A stretch of DNA of 64,000 bases, from NCBI GenBank assembly GCA_958510875.1, contig OY294070.1:49194078-49258077 (forward strand), read 5' to 3'. The notes under the pieces were generated by a model, which was not told where the DNA came from, ran no database searches, and worked only from the letters and a program-made list of their open reading frames with translations. Made by a program: the position numbers and the translations under genes. Source of the stretch: Endomychus coccineus. Its lineage: Eukaryota > Arthropoda > Insecta > Coleoptera > Endomychidae. Positions 32,836-44,450 of this stretch are shown in pieces; positions within the stretch are counted from its first letter, which is position 1, and every line of letters starts with the position of its first letter.

Positions 32836-35200
32836 ATATTTTTATAACTAATTATTTTAATTCAAAGTATGATCATGGCTAAAATTCCACTGTAAAGCAT
32901 GTACTTTGTTCCCAGAAGACGCGCAATGTATCCATCCTGAAATGGTCCTCTCGAGGCGGGGAGATCGTTGTTGCGACGGCGGTGTGTTTATATTTATATA
33001 AGATTAGAAGAGAAGCACGGTGACTGCGGATGACGGATGCTGTGAATGTTTTGGATCGATGGTCTGTCGTTCCGCCCACGCTACTCCTACTCCCATACGA
33101 GTGTGCGAGGCTCTGTAATCAGCCCGTGGCGTTGCGCGATTCGGCCGGAGAATTAAAGTGGAGCGTATCGTTTTGTATGTTGACCTACACTTAATTAAAG
33201 TTATCTCTTATCCGATGTATATATCTGCGAGTACACGCATCCGATTCGGCTTACACTTATCAAGTGTGCCAGAACGAACAAACGAGGGGTTCTTTTATAT
33301 TAATTTTAGAGATTACTATGTTGTCAGTTGTGCCAATAAAGTACAATTGTATGACGATGTATTGGCAATTGCTTCATCACACAATGACATTCACAGAATG
33401 AGTTATAAACTGAATAAGAAAAATACGCGTTATCCCATGACATGGCAACGTCTGCAATTGAAGATAAGTTTCCAAGAAATGTCAGGTCAAAATTGTTGGT
33501 TAATTATAATTATAGAAATCACTAAAAAAAGAAGTATTAGAAATACGAAGATGATGCAGTGTAATCGAAACTTACCAACTTAATACCTTAAGGATAATTC
33601 GTTGATGATATTATGGACTTATTGTAACGTGTATATTCCACTTTACGGCTTAGAAAAGGCCGCTGTAGGACAATCTGTTAACTCCTGTGACGTCAGCTAT
33701 GCTAGACCGTATATTCGGTATATTCTAAGAGTCATGATCCGTATATTCTAAGAGCCATGGACCGTACCTATATTCTAAGGGTCTTGGTTGCTCGGTGTCA
33801 GTTACCGCTTCTCTTCCGAGGGTGTTCTGTGAGACGCCGGAAAGGAAGAGAAAATGTTACTCCTGGTCAATTCGTTCGAGTGGAAAGTCGATTGCTAGGT
33901 TATTCAACAGGGAGGTGATACCAAGCGTGTGTTTGGAACCAAATTCTGGGTATATCCTTCCGTTGAAAACAAAAACATCAATCACCAATTTGGATTGGAA
34001 TATTTGGAATTTATTGGGTGATTGATATTCCTTCGGGGATCTAAACTTAGTTTTCGACGTGATTGGCTGTGAACGGAAGTAAAAGTTGCCTTATTTGAAG
34101 GAAAACCCTATCGTGTTAGAGGTAAATATCTTTGTAATTCCATTTGATTTATTCACTAAATTCAGGAATTAATTGCCTTCATAGGTGGTATCTGACAGAA
34201 CATAACCTAGTTCTAATTTGTTAACAATTGTTATGTATTTTGTTCATGTCTGTCTGCTGACGACAACAGAACAATAGAGTTTGAACATTTCGTGAATTTC
34301 AGGGTTCTACTTCCACTTCTATCTTTTGCTTCTTCTTCCTCTTATTTTGTGTCTATGTTGCGGAAATTCAACAAGAAGTGTGTTGAGGGATTGGCTTGCA
34401 TCTACTGTGGAAAGATCACTAGGAGTCGCTGATTTATCTGTGCTGTATAATCGTGGAAACGTTATCATAATTGTGGCAGGGACCCCTACCTGAAGTAGAA
34501 GTAATTAATCATCACCTAACAAATAATAACATCAACTCTCACCAGGTCAGATTATCGATTGTGGTTTTGTGTAAAAATTTTTAATAATCATTGAGGATTG
34601 TATATTATGTAAATTCAATCAACTGTTCACTTTTTTAAATGATTTAAAGTAACTGTTTGCATCCATATTTTCTAATCATTCGCTTCATACCTCATTAGTA
34701 TAAGACCTGTTAAAATTCATATCAATATTAGTGTGTCAAGTAAATTTCAATCATTCTGGGGGGTACAAGTCTTTTATTTTCTTCTTTCAGGGTAATTTAA
34801 CCTGGGGACTTGAGTATTTGCGTCTCCTAGTTATGTACATAATTCATTGGTTGGTTAAAATACTCTGGCGCCCGAAATTTCTAATATCTAAAATATAACC
34901 TACGACTTTTCTTCCCTGTAGCTGTCGGCAACCAAGTGATAAAATAGAACTTTAGTTTATCCCTTAGTAAGAGTAAATAGAACCCTTACATTATATAATG
35001 TGACAGCCAACGTCATCTAATGTATAAATATAAAAACTAAATTATGTTTAATATGTTTCAATATGTCTATTATTATAGTTTACGTGTCAGGAAATCAAAC
35101 CTTGAGCAAAGTTGAAAAGTTTTTATTGCGCCAATTTTCAATCGCGTCGCAATCGAGTTTTAGCTAGTTTGCGAAAGATTTGGATTCTTTAGTGATCTCG
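32836..35200. other. Non-coding block between two hAT halves
   Basis: About 33000-33180 is CpG-rich (GGCGGGGAGATCGTTG, GTTGCGCGATTCGGCC). About 33706-33788 holds three tandem ~26-bp units with TATATTCTAAGAG. TGGCGCCCGAA at 34866-34876 looks like a tRNA-Lys primer-binding site, so LTR sequence may lie upstream (33640-34860, starting TGTAACGTGTATATTCC). The frame at 33158-33583 has no recognised domain. Confidence 0.4.
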
Positions 35201-35204
35201 CGAC

Positions 35205-35640
35205 AATAACATCAGAAGAGTTGGATTCAAAAGCAAAACACCTTGTACATGTTTACCCACAAGACTTGGAATCGACTCTTGATAATAAATTGTCACAACT
35301 TGCTGAATTATCAAAACTGTATGTACAGCTGAAGAAGGAATCCACTAATGCATTCCTGTATCGTATAATCATGGACAACGATTTGCGTTCAACTTTTGTC
35401 AATGACGAAATTGTTTTACGCATTTACTTGTCCATGATGGTGGGCATTTACTTGTCCATGATGGTGGTCAACTGTAGTATAGGAAATCGTTTTCAAAACT
35501 GAAATTGATAAAACCAGATAGGGTGCGAGTATGGCACAGGATCGTCGTATGAGTCTTATGTTTTAAAGTATTGAAAGCGACATTCTTCTCGAATTGCCTT
35601 TCGAGTATTGATACATCTGAATTGACGAAAAGTTTCTTTA
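35205..35640 (+). pseudogene. ZMYM-type hAT transposase, C-terminal part
   Basis: The frame at 35221-35502 reads ELDSKAKHLVHVYPQDLEST, LSQLAELSKLYVQLKKEST, FLYRIIMDNDLRSTFVN, then IVLRIYLSMMV and VNCSIGNRF, and shifted KLIKPDRV. This is the hAT C-terminal dimerisation region (normally YLSMMV.NCSGERSFSKLKLIK). A perfect 24-bp tandem duplication (35420-35443 and 35444-35467) repeats GIYLSMMV. It picks up the protein close to where the fragment at 27057-28155 stops, same strand, so they are probably halves of one insertion. The GERSF motif is changed to GNRF. Confidence 0.78.
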
Positions 35641-35931
35641 TCTCAAGTGAAAAATGTAATCAGTTTCTTCCACTTTCTGCTGATTATTATACATATATTA
35701 TTTGCACCCGCCAACACTATCCATTGGACCCGAGCTTCCGAAATCCGGCTCTGAATCGAAAGCTTGACTTTTTCATTTCAGATCAATTGATTAACAATTA
35801 TGTCCACGTGTACATGTTGAGAAATAAATGCTTCAAATTGATTGGATCTAGCTCAAATTGGCGTCAATAACTGAACATATTACGATTGTACATTAAAAGT
35901 CATAGGATTCACACTATGGATACACTTAATA

Positions 35932-36942
35932 TACAGGATGTCCCGAAATTGTTGGGAAATAAAACTACCACTTATTGTAGAGGTCAAAATAAGTCGATTG
36001 ATCCCAATTTATATATAATAAAATATACCGTTTGTCCGTGAGGAGAGTTCGAAGTGCACTTAAAAAAATTAAATTTTTGTGCACTATTCACAAATGCGTA
36101 GAACAAATTAGATGAAATTTTGCAGCGTTGATTCTGACTAGCTTCAAGCTCCCTGTTTCTCGAAGTCTTTCAATTCGGGCAAAAGTTTTGTGATTTAGAA
36201 TTCTCCGATTTGGATACCTCTCTTGATAGGCGCGGACACTTTCGAGGCAGTTGCCTAGAATCCAAGACTAAAAGCATATCGACCTGCTCATTAGAAGGGA
36301 AATCCATATTTAATAGCTGCCAATTAAGAGCAACAATAGCAGCAATAGTAATTGAGTTCAACAGTTATTGGGGAAAACAATACAAAAGCAACTAAAAGTG
36401 AACAAATTATTAAAACATCTACTATCAACATTAAACTGGGATTCTTATGAATTTGTTTCTTGTCAAAATCATGACTTTGTCCACGGTCAACTAAATTTGG
36501 TACTACAATTTTATTAAGCTTGTTCTAAGAATATCAGTTAGGTATCAATGTTTGAGAAACATTGGAAATGAAATATGGAATTTTCACAAGAGATAAAAAA
36601 TGTAGACAATGTTTGTTGAATCTTAGAACCATATTACAACCTAATGAAATTATAAGAAAAATATCAGAGGGGTGAGGGTGGTTTTACCCATCTACAATTT
36701 CCTTTGAATTTCTTTGGTTACTGAAAGTAGAGTAACTTTCTACAATGCACTTTTGCAAAATTTCATCAACTTTTTTCCAGGCATTTGTGAGTAGAGCACA
36801 AAAATGTGATTTTTAAGTGGTCTTTGAACTCTCCTCACAGACAAAGGATCCTTTTTTCACTGTATAAATTGGGTTCAATCGACTTATTTTAACTCTACTA
36901 TAAGTGGTAGTTTTATTTTCCAGCAATTTTGGGACACCTGTA
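35932..36942. mobile_element. TIR element with ~200-bp inverted ends
   Basis: The left end TACAGGATGTCCCGAAATTG (35932) and right end CAATTTTGGGACACCTGTA (to 36942) begin inverted repeats of about 200 bp. Shared inner runs include AAAACTACCACTTAT, GGTCAAAATAAGTCGATTG-type sequence and TTCACAAATGC. The middle has no recognised coding sequence. A nonautonomous DNA transposon, superfamily unknown. Confidence 0.8.
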
Positions 36943-37039
36943 CATAGGATGTCCGGAAATTGCATGTCCAACGGAAGACTACAAGTTCCTTGGCCGAAAA
37001 TATGATGATTCAACTCAACTTACCTACATACAAAGTTGC

Positions 37040-37420
37040 TTAGTTTGGGCGCCAGAAGACTTCAAAAAGATTACACTCTTCGTAGTGTAGCGGGATTCCG
37101 GAGGAGGTTGGCAACATTTAAAATTCTGCAATTTAAATCTTCATCGTTTTCACTAAAAGAGGAGTAAATTTTGGTTTTCATGGCACCCCATAAAAAAAGT
37201 CACATGATGTTAGGTCCGGTGGTCTTGCGACCATGTTACAGGAGCATCATTCCCTCTTCCAATCCACCGATTTGGATAAATCGTATTTGAATACTGACGC
37301 ACTGCTAACGAAAAATGTGGCGCAGCATCATCATGCATGAACCACATATTCTGTTGTGGTAATTATGGCAAATCATCTAGAGTAGTTTATTGCAAAAATG
37401 AACTCATGTTGCCTGGGGAT
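37040..37420 (-). pseudogene. Tc1/mariner-superfamily transposase C-terminus
   Basis: On the minus strand shifted frames read MWFMHDDAAPHFSLAVRQY, NTIYPNRWIGRGNDAP and RPPDLTSCDFFYG. They carry the second Asp (HDDAAPH, normally QDGAPAH) and the third motif (PDLT.xDFF). Spacing between them is about 41 residues, and the same layout is seen in the pseudogene at 41660-42480. A tail with ATLRRV follows. The N-terminal half is missing. Confidence 0.75.
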
Positions 37421-37717
37421 TTTCATCGTTGATCATTTTGGTATGTAGCATAAATTGCAATATGTAAAATTACCCATATCCATAAATTATACACTTGTCT
37501 TAGGTTAAATAACGTACCAATATTGTATACTACTGTATCATTCAAAACACTAAAAATAGTAGGTATTTATTTAATACGTTGGTTCGAAATTTATTAGTTT
37601 CTGGTGGGTAGGATTTTTACCCAATCTTCAAGTTTTTTGTTCGTGAGTTTTTATCCTTAAATAACGCGAAAATCGTCGTTCTAATGTTAATTGGAGCGTT
37701 TTAGTAATTATCCAACA

Positions 37718-38270
37718 TGGAACGAGTCGCAAACGTTTACCGAATTAATGGTAAGCTGCAGGCTAGTATGAACCAAATTGATGTTGGAAATGCACTAGGT
37801 GTGTATGAATGTGCGATTAGATTTCGGGAGACGGACCTTTCTAAAAGGCCTCGGATTCGAAGATCGGGGCCTACTACCGGAAGATAAAACCGCTTCATTA
37901 CCATAACAGCACGAAGAAATGTGCACAGATTAGCTTCGAGGATTTGAGAAGAGTAGTAACCTGGGTTCGTGTCGTTGCCTTCTCTACCTATTAAAATTCA
38001 TCAACACTGCCAAAATCGCTCAGTATGGTGTCATGAAGTCTAGGTTGGAAATGATGCTGAAGGGAACAAGGTTATGTCTCCAGACGAGTCAAAAGTATGC
38101 CTTGATAGTGATTCAAGATGAGTTTCAGAGAGAACCTGGAGAACCAGTTCAGCTTGGTCGTGTCCAAGAAGTTTAATTCATCATAATTGGGATGTCAATG
38201 CTTAATTACATAGACCCAGAATTGTGCTAGAATCGAAGCAAATGAACATTTTCCATATATGTCGTGAAAT
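37718..38270 (+). pseudogene. Tc1-like transposase N-terminus and core start
   Basis: From ATG 37718, shifted frames read RVANVYRINGKLQASMNQID, NALGVYECAI and FRETDLSKRPRIRR, the helix-turn-helix DNA-binding part. They continue with a RFITITARRNVHRLASR-like block and VMSPDESKVCLDSDSR, the first catalytic Asp (FTDESRF.L). Later HHNWDVNA and RPRIVLESKQM are recognisable. The second and third catalytic motifs are absent, and the copy ends near AAATAAAAAAAATG. Confidence 0.72.
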
Positions 38271-39682
38271 AAAAAAAATGTAAAAAAGTCTGGATTTAAC
38301 TAAACAGTCGAGCGTAAGTCATAAATAAAATAAATTTTATTGTTCTAACGTGCGCATCCAATAAGCTCAAATATCATCTATACAGTGATACGAATTACTT
38401 AACAGCTGTTTAATTTTTAATTACAAACTTGGTTGTCAAGATAATCCCATTCTAATAGATTACTGTTAACTTCTTGGTTTCGCTATAGCTCAGATTAGAG
38501 GACAATTTTTAGCTACGAGAAATGTTTTGCAGAAATAGGTAGATTTTGACCTACCAAACGAAAATTTACCCCCTTCCCTCCCCCATTAATTGTTTCATAG
38601 TTATTTATCTCGCTCATTGAGAAATTGTACAATTTTACAGAAAAGTTCAACTACTTTCTCAACAACTCAAAGTCGAAGGAATATTATTTAGAATAGACTG
38701 GATTAGTTGCTATATTGACCTATCATGACTGTCGTGCTATATATACATAGGCCAGAAAGGAAGCCGCTTTTGGCGAGTATTCCACTTTCCATTACTAGTT
38801 TATTGAGCATCACTCAAAACGTTATTTTTGTAAGTAATAAGAAAGAGCGCAAACTATTCGTTATATCGTCGTTTATCCTATACGTACGTAGAGGATAATT
38901 ATATCTTCATGTAACGACTTGGTCACAGTTCAAGAGAGCAGTGTTTGTTCAACTAGGTACTAATAAAGTATCATCGACCACCAACGGTTCTTTTCTAATT
39001 TTACGATCCTAACACTTATTTCTTATTTTCTTTGTCGGCAACACTTAGGGAATATGAATAATGTCACGAAATGTAAGTGCGATTTTCACTTAATTGGTTA
39101 TTTCGACGTTATCCCGCCGTTTCCTTTATAAGAGTGAGATATAAACAACCCCTAACTGGTAACCCTTCGTTACTGACGAGAGAGACCTTCTGGCACAGAT
39201 GTAGCTCGTCTTTCACGAGCCCTTACGGCGGAAGTTGAAAGCCCTTTTATTGACATGTGCATGTTTTGTTATTGTGGGTTATCTTTCTTTCTATCCGCCC
39301 GTTGTCCCAGTTCGCGTGTCGCCCAACAAATATAATATCGAAAACGGTGTATTACTTTGTTTATGAAAATGGAAACCATAATAGTAAAACTTCTAACAAT
39401 GCCAATGATGATCATAATAAACCGATAAGTGCAAGGATATAGTTATTGTTATTAGTTATTATACTTTTAATGGCATTTCGCGCGAGAATGAACCGATCGA
39501 TGGTCTTCAAATATCGAATAGCAAATAATATCAACTACTGTATGAAGAAAGTATAACTGGATTTGTTTCTACATAAAAATGAATGAAATTCTCGTTTATT
39601 GGATGGCCAATTTTTGTTAAGTCTAATCTTAAAATTAGATAATAAATTGGTAAAAATACACAATTACACTTATATAACAATG
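38271..39682. other. Intergenic, no recognised gene
   Basis: No domain-bearing frame. At 38750-38990 there is a TATATATACATA box, a GC-moderate stretch and AATAAAGTATC, which could be an old LTR or a promoter. This is not supported further. Confidence 0.35.
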
Positions 39683-39700
39683 TACGAGGGCAAGGTGAAA

Positions 39701-40375
39701 TAGAGATGCCACGAATAGTGATTTTGCCGAATACCGAACCTTCGGCAAGAATCTCGGCCGAAGCGCCGAATATTCGTCGGCCGAGTATTCGGCGACCCTT
39801 AGTATATTTCGCGAGCGACAGGTTCCTACCTGCATCATTGAAGTGCTTTCGGTAACTACGCCGTGAGCGTATTTGTTTCATTTGCGAGTAGGTCGTGTCA
39901 AAACGCGCATTATTCGTTGATTGTTACATCAAATTAAATTACTTAACTGTTTGCCTAGTTCGCCTAGATCGGACAGCAGACCTTTACAAGTGATGGTCAG
40001 CAAACGCAAAACAGTATCCAAGCCTAGCAGAATTTGCTAAGATTTATTTATCATCTCCCAGTAGCAGTGTATACAGTGAGCGGTTATTTTCGGAAGCAGG
40101 AATAATTTATGAGGGAAAGCGCAATCGTTTCCTATCAACAAATGCTAAAAAAATTGTTTTCATTCATCATAACTTACCACTGATAGATTTTAGGTATTAA
40201 ATATGCTAATTTCTTATTAAATTGAAAATTGTTCTGAGTAATATTTATTATGAGTTTTTTTTTCCGTACTTTGGTATTCGGTATTGAATGGGTATTCGGC
40301 CAAATACCGAATAATAAAAAAAGTGGCCGAATAGGCCGAATACCGAATAGTAGCCGAATATTCGTGGCATCTCTA
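39701..40375 (+). mobile_element. hAT element nested in the mariner terminal repeat
   Basis: Ends are TAGAGATGCCACGAATA and TATTCGTGGCATCTCTA-type inverted repeats (39701-39717 and 40359-40375). The 8-bp sequence AGGTGAAA before it recurs after it as AGTGAAA with one base lost, the 8-bp duplication expected of hAT. Subterminal regions are packed with CCGAATA and GAATACCGAA motifs in both orientations. It keeps only the 3' end of a transposase gene, so it is an internally deleted nonautonomous copy. Confidence 0.93.
40012..40200 (+). pseudogene. hAT transposase dimerisation domain
   Basis: Sixty-three codons in one frame up to the stop at 40198-40200 encode the hAT C-terminal dimerisation domain: YPSLAEFAKIYLSSPSSSVY, SERLFSEAGIIYEGKRNRF and KKIVFIHHNL. 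The pattern P.LA..A..YL..P.SSV.SERLFS.AG....RNR is diagnostic. Just upstream the usual WW is reduced by a TGA at 39991-39993 followed by TGG. The catalytic domain has been deleted. Good preservation of this short domain suggests a younger insertion than the host mariner. Confidence 0.92.
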
Positions 40376-40636
40376 AGTGAAAAGTCTCTGAAAAATGAAA
40401 CAAGAAATGATTTATTTGGACAAAACTTATTTTATTTCTTCTTAACCTAATCTCCTTGTAGCCCGATACATTTTGTCCAACGTTTTTCTAATTTTTCGAT
40501 CCTTCCAAATAATATGATTCCGACAATCCTTCAAGGCGTTTGTTTCAGCGATGGATAGATAAAAACGCAGGGGGCCAAACTGAAGAATATGATGGATGAC
40601 GAACCAATTTGTAGCGCAATGCGCAATACATGGGAT

Positions 40637-41200
40637 TCAGCCATTGCGATTGTGGACCTGTGCGTTGTCCTGGTCGAAGTGCATGGTTTTGTTTGCCAAA
40701 TGCGGCCACTTTCGTTTCAACTCAGCAAATCGATCCAACAGCTCTGCATAATATACGCCGGTGATCGTTTTGCCCTTTTCAAGGTAATCGATATGGACGA
40801 TACCGTGTGCATCCCAAAAAAATGTCACCATGACTTTGTTGGCCGATAAGCCCACTTTGGCCTTTTTCGGGTTCGATCCGCCAGGACAAGTTCACTGTTT
40901 CGACTGTTCTTTGGTCTCTGGTATGTTTTGATCGCGCTTGAACATCGCCTAACACTCCTTTGAACTTGTCACACGGTCGCGCTTGTTGTCAACAGAGAGC
41001 AAATGCGGCACCCATCTGGCAGTTAGCTTTCTCATATTGAATGAAAAATATTCCGTACCATAGCCTCCGCAATCGTCGAATGTCACACCATGGATTTTAT
41101 CGACGATTTCTGGCGTTGTAACCTAAATTGGACGACCAAAACGTTCGGCGTCCTTTGTGGTCATACTACCACAACAAAAATGAGTAAACCACTTGTTAAT
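40637..41200 (-). pseudogene. Mariner transposase pseudogene (copy 7)
   Basis: The minus frame at 40637-40855 reads KVMVTFFWDAHGIVHIDYLE, GVYYAELLDRFAELKRKWPH and MHFDQDNAQVHNRNG, holding the second catalytic Asp. The third-Asp block is lost in a deletion near 40555. N-terminal coding remnants with an IVDKIHGV-like stretch lie around 41085-41150, broken by small deletions. Confidence 0.85.
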
Positions 41201-41659
41201 CGTTCCAATCGATAGTGAAAAGTCCCCATAATGTTCAACAAGCGATGCTTTGGTTTGCGTAATGCTTTTTCCACGCAAGAAATAATGTTTATTCAAGACG
41301 CGAAATTCACTTTTTCCATGTTTACAAAAATCTTCAAAGTTGCTTGCTTTCGAAGGGTGTCAAAACAGAACTGAATGACATGTCAGTCTGAAAATTATAA
41401 TTCTAGTTAAAAATGGTACAACAGAAATGTCACCAGGGGTGTTTCGATTGTGGCGTCATCTGTTTTATTTTTAGGCACTTTTCACCTTGCCCTCGTATTG
41501 AAAATAACTGCAATTTATATCTGTCTGAGAAGAAAATATGCTGACAAAGTAATCATAATTAGTGAATTATTAATATCTAATGTGTTCTTTGAAACTGCGT
41601 TACTATCTACAATTTTGTCTAAGTTTATTTATATTGTTACTGGTTTTCTTGTATAATTT

Positions 41660-42480
41660 CTCTTTAACGTAGCCCCAACAGAAAAAATCCAGTAGCGTTA
41701 AGTCAGGTGACCGTGGTGGTTACATCACTGATCCGTTACTTCCAGTTATTTCCAAAATTGGTATTCAATAATTCTGAAACGTTCCTGATATTTAGGGGTG
41801 GTGCACCATCTTGTTGAAAGAACTGATTTTTTGCCTCAATTAAAGGTAGATTATACATAGATTCCTCAATAATTGTTAGGTTCAAGATTTCGTGGTACCG
41901 TTGGTCATCAACATTTTCTTGATATATGTGATAAGTCAAAACACGACTGACCCGTAAAGCACACCAAACACTGAAACCAAAGCGTCCCCGAGATCGAAGG
42001 TTGATGGTACGGTGAGGGTTCATATCAGACCAATAGTGCTCGTTACGCTTGTTGAAAATTCCAGCACTGCTAATGTAGGCTTCATCTGTCCCAACTACAT
42101 TTTCAGAGAATAATGGATCTTGTTGACATATACAAAATTCTAATCTTCGTTGGTAATCATTTGGTTGTAGGTGATGTTGTTTTCTTATTGTATAAGGCTC
42201 GAACTTGTATGTCTTCAAAATAACCAAAGCTCGACGTTTTAAATTCCAGATTCAGCTAAAATCTGACGATTTGAAATGGAAGGATTTGCAACCGTCATTC
42301 CAATTACAGATATACTAGTTTCTTCAGCATTTTCAATGTTGTAATTTATTAGTTTTGGCTTGTTGAGGGATCCACAATCAATAAGCTTTTCTTTTAACTT
42401 CTTTAAAATAGCTTTATTAGGTTGTCTTCCTTCTACATACAATAACTTACCGTCGTTGGCGCGGAAACTCATGTCTGGAG
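41660..42480 (-). pseudogene. Tc1/mariner-superfamily transposase (DD~41D type)
   Basis: On the minus strand the N-terminal helix-turn-helix part (42239-42480, with KAILKKLKEKLIDCGSLNKP and NPSISNRQILAESGI) continues after a frameshift into 41736-42227. There LQPNDYQRRLEFCICQQDPL, then VVGTDEAYISSAGIFNKRNE carries the first Asp and NQFFQQDGAPPLNIRNVSEL the second. After another frameshift comes PPRSPDLTLLDFFCWGYVK, with the third Asp about 41 residues after the second. Family layout is nearly complete in length. Stops and two frameshifts make it inactive. Confidence 0.85.
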
Positions 42481-42484
42481 ACCA

Positions 42485-44450
42485 GAACAAAATATGTTGA
42501 AGCCAGAAATATGTACAACAAAACAATAAACGTTTCGAAAGAAGCATATAATGCCAAAATAAGATCAAAGCTGGTCGAATGCCCAAATGCCTCACGTTCG
42601 TTTTGGACTTTGGACAAAGCAATTGGTAGGGATTTCATTTCCAGTTCATTCCCTTCGTTAACCAAAGATGATGGCACACTGGTTACTATACCACAAGAAA
42701 AAGCAAACGATTTTTCTGGAATGTTTGCAGCAAATTCAACTTTGGATCCTCAAGGGATGGCCCCTCCTAATATTGCTGCCATCGATAGCCATATGCCTGG
42801 AATTGTCGCAAATTTAGGCGCATTCTGCTTGATCTCAATACCAAAAAGTCTATGGGGCCAGACGGAATTCCACCTGTCGTTCTCAAGGAATGTGCGCCTG
42901 AATTAACACCAGTTTTCTGCAAGCTGTTTACCCTTCCACACAAACTTGGTGTGTTTCTTTCCAGCTGGAAGACAGCTAGAAAGCAACCAATTCCAATCTC
43001 TAGCTATCATTGGATATCTCCAAAGCATTTGAATGTGTCTGGCACCAAAGCCTTCTTGACAAACATTCATTATATGGTTTGCCGCCTCAAATTGGTTGAT
43101 GGAGAAAGCAATCAACATCGAGCTCATCATATATCTAGAGAGCTCCAAAAGCGTGAAGGACCGGCAATATGGCTTTCGTCAAAAGAGATCAACAGGAGAC
43201 TTGCTTGCCTACGTAACACATGTATGACAGAAATCTATTGTAATACATGGGGAATCTCTGCTGTAGCATTCAATATCTCCAAAGCATTCGACCGAGTCTG
43301 CCGGTTGTTTCTGAATTCCCATGAGTTTGTCAGTGGGATCAGAAGACGTGAAGTCACTGATTAACCGTCCCCCAAAGTGATATAATTAGTACCCTCAAAA
43401 ATATTTTGCGAACTTAAATGCTCCGACACCATCTGCCTGAAAGCAGATATCCCACTGACAATGCAATTGGACAATGTCACGTATTGATAATACAGTTCTC
43501 GCGATTCAAAGAATGCGATAAAGAATGAACAAAGATGAGGATAGTATTATCACCTACCTAGAACAGAATGGGCGTGACAAATGATTTATAATGACCATGT
43601 GAGTAATCCGTTATGTTCCTTTACTACCGACAAAGATCGATATGTCCTCAACCTTTGAATAATCACATGGATACATATGGATATGTTTATCGGTTGAGGA
43701 AAATCCCGACATATGAAGTCGTCAAATAGTAGTGAATCTTGATGTCAATCAATCACAATTGCGTTTTCTCCAGGAAGGCGGATTCCACAATCCCTAACAT
43801 GCTGATGTCAGGTATAAATATTCCTATGAAGTCTTTTATAACAATGCTCGGGATCACCACCAACAGCACCCCCTGATAGGACGATCATGTGAGGTCCATT
43901 GCGAAAACCGCTTCACAAAAACTTGGTTTTATATTCCGTGCCAAGAGCTACTTTACATCCCAGCAGCTCCTCATAATCTACAAAGCACAGATTCGATCTG
44001 TCCTGAAGTACTGTTCACATGTTTGGAGTTCGGCTCCCAAACATACGCTAAAGCTCTTGGATTCTATCCAGAATAGAGCTGTTCGTTTGATTGATGATGT
44101 CACACTTACGAGTTCATTGACCTCTGTAGAACGTATGTTCTAAGATGGGAGACATCTTCCTTTTCTATAGATATTACTTGTCCGTTGTTCCACCACGAGA
44201 AATTACAGATAGGCGAACTAGACGAGCTCAAACTAGTCACCACTTCACTGTCAAAGTCAAACTCGAGAACTGGCGAACTTTTTCCTACCAGATTTCGTTT
44301 TTTTATCGAACAGCGAAGTTGTGGAACTCTTTACCTAGTGAGGTCTTTCTCTATGCCTATAACCTCTAAACCTTCAAGAAAAATACTTCATCCTACATTC
44401 AACTGCTGACTGTTTCCCTCTCGGATAGTCAAAGTATATAAAAAAATAAA
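42485..44450 (+). mobile_element. Jockey-type LINE remnant
   Basis: The element begins directly after the DDE pseudogene and ends in a 3' tail near 44435-44450 (TATAAAAAAATAAAGG). RT parts are spread over several frames with missing pieces between 43380 and 43880. No target-site duplication was identified. Confidence 0.78.
42511..44400 (+). pseudogene. LINE reverse transcriptase pseudogene
   Basis: Frames at 42511-42906 (KLVECPNASRSFWTLDKAIG and ANDFSGMFAANSTLD), 42852-43364 (MGPDGIPPVVLKECAPELTP, FLSSWKTARKQPIP, and later AVAFNISKAFDRV, the catalytic Asp motif with D changed to N), and 43889-44143 (AKTASQKLGFIFRAKSYFTS, QIRSVLKYCSHVWSSAPKHT) follow RT order. The palm with YADD is missing between 43370 and 43880. 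A final part, 44145-44409, gives the C-terminal tail (FRFFIEQRSCGTLY-type). It is a decayed polymerase. Confidence 0.82.

Larger units (their letters stand above)
39683..41497 (-). mobile_element. Mariner copy 7, carrying a nested hAT
   Basis: The left end CGAGGGCAAGGTGAAA (39685-39700, after TA at 39683-39684) is interrupted by a 675-bp hAT. Mariner resumes as AGTGAAAAGTCTCTG at 40376 and runs to CACCTTGCCCTCG before TA at 41496-41497. Without the insert the copy is about 1.14 kb. Confidence 0.93.

Noticed and set aside
33158..33583. 141-codon frame of unknown content
   Set aside because: No motif, signal peptide or family resemblance, and composition is like intergenic DNA. A real gene cannot be excluded but is not supported.
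33640..34880. A full LTR retrotransposon
   Set aside because: A PBS-like TGGCGCCCGAA is present, but no gag or pol motifs, paired LTRs or target duplication were found.
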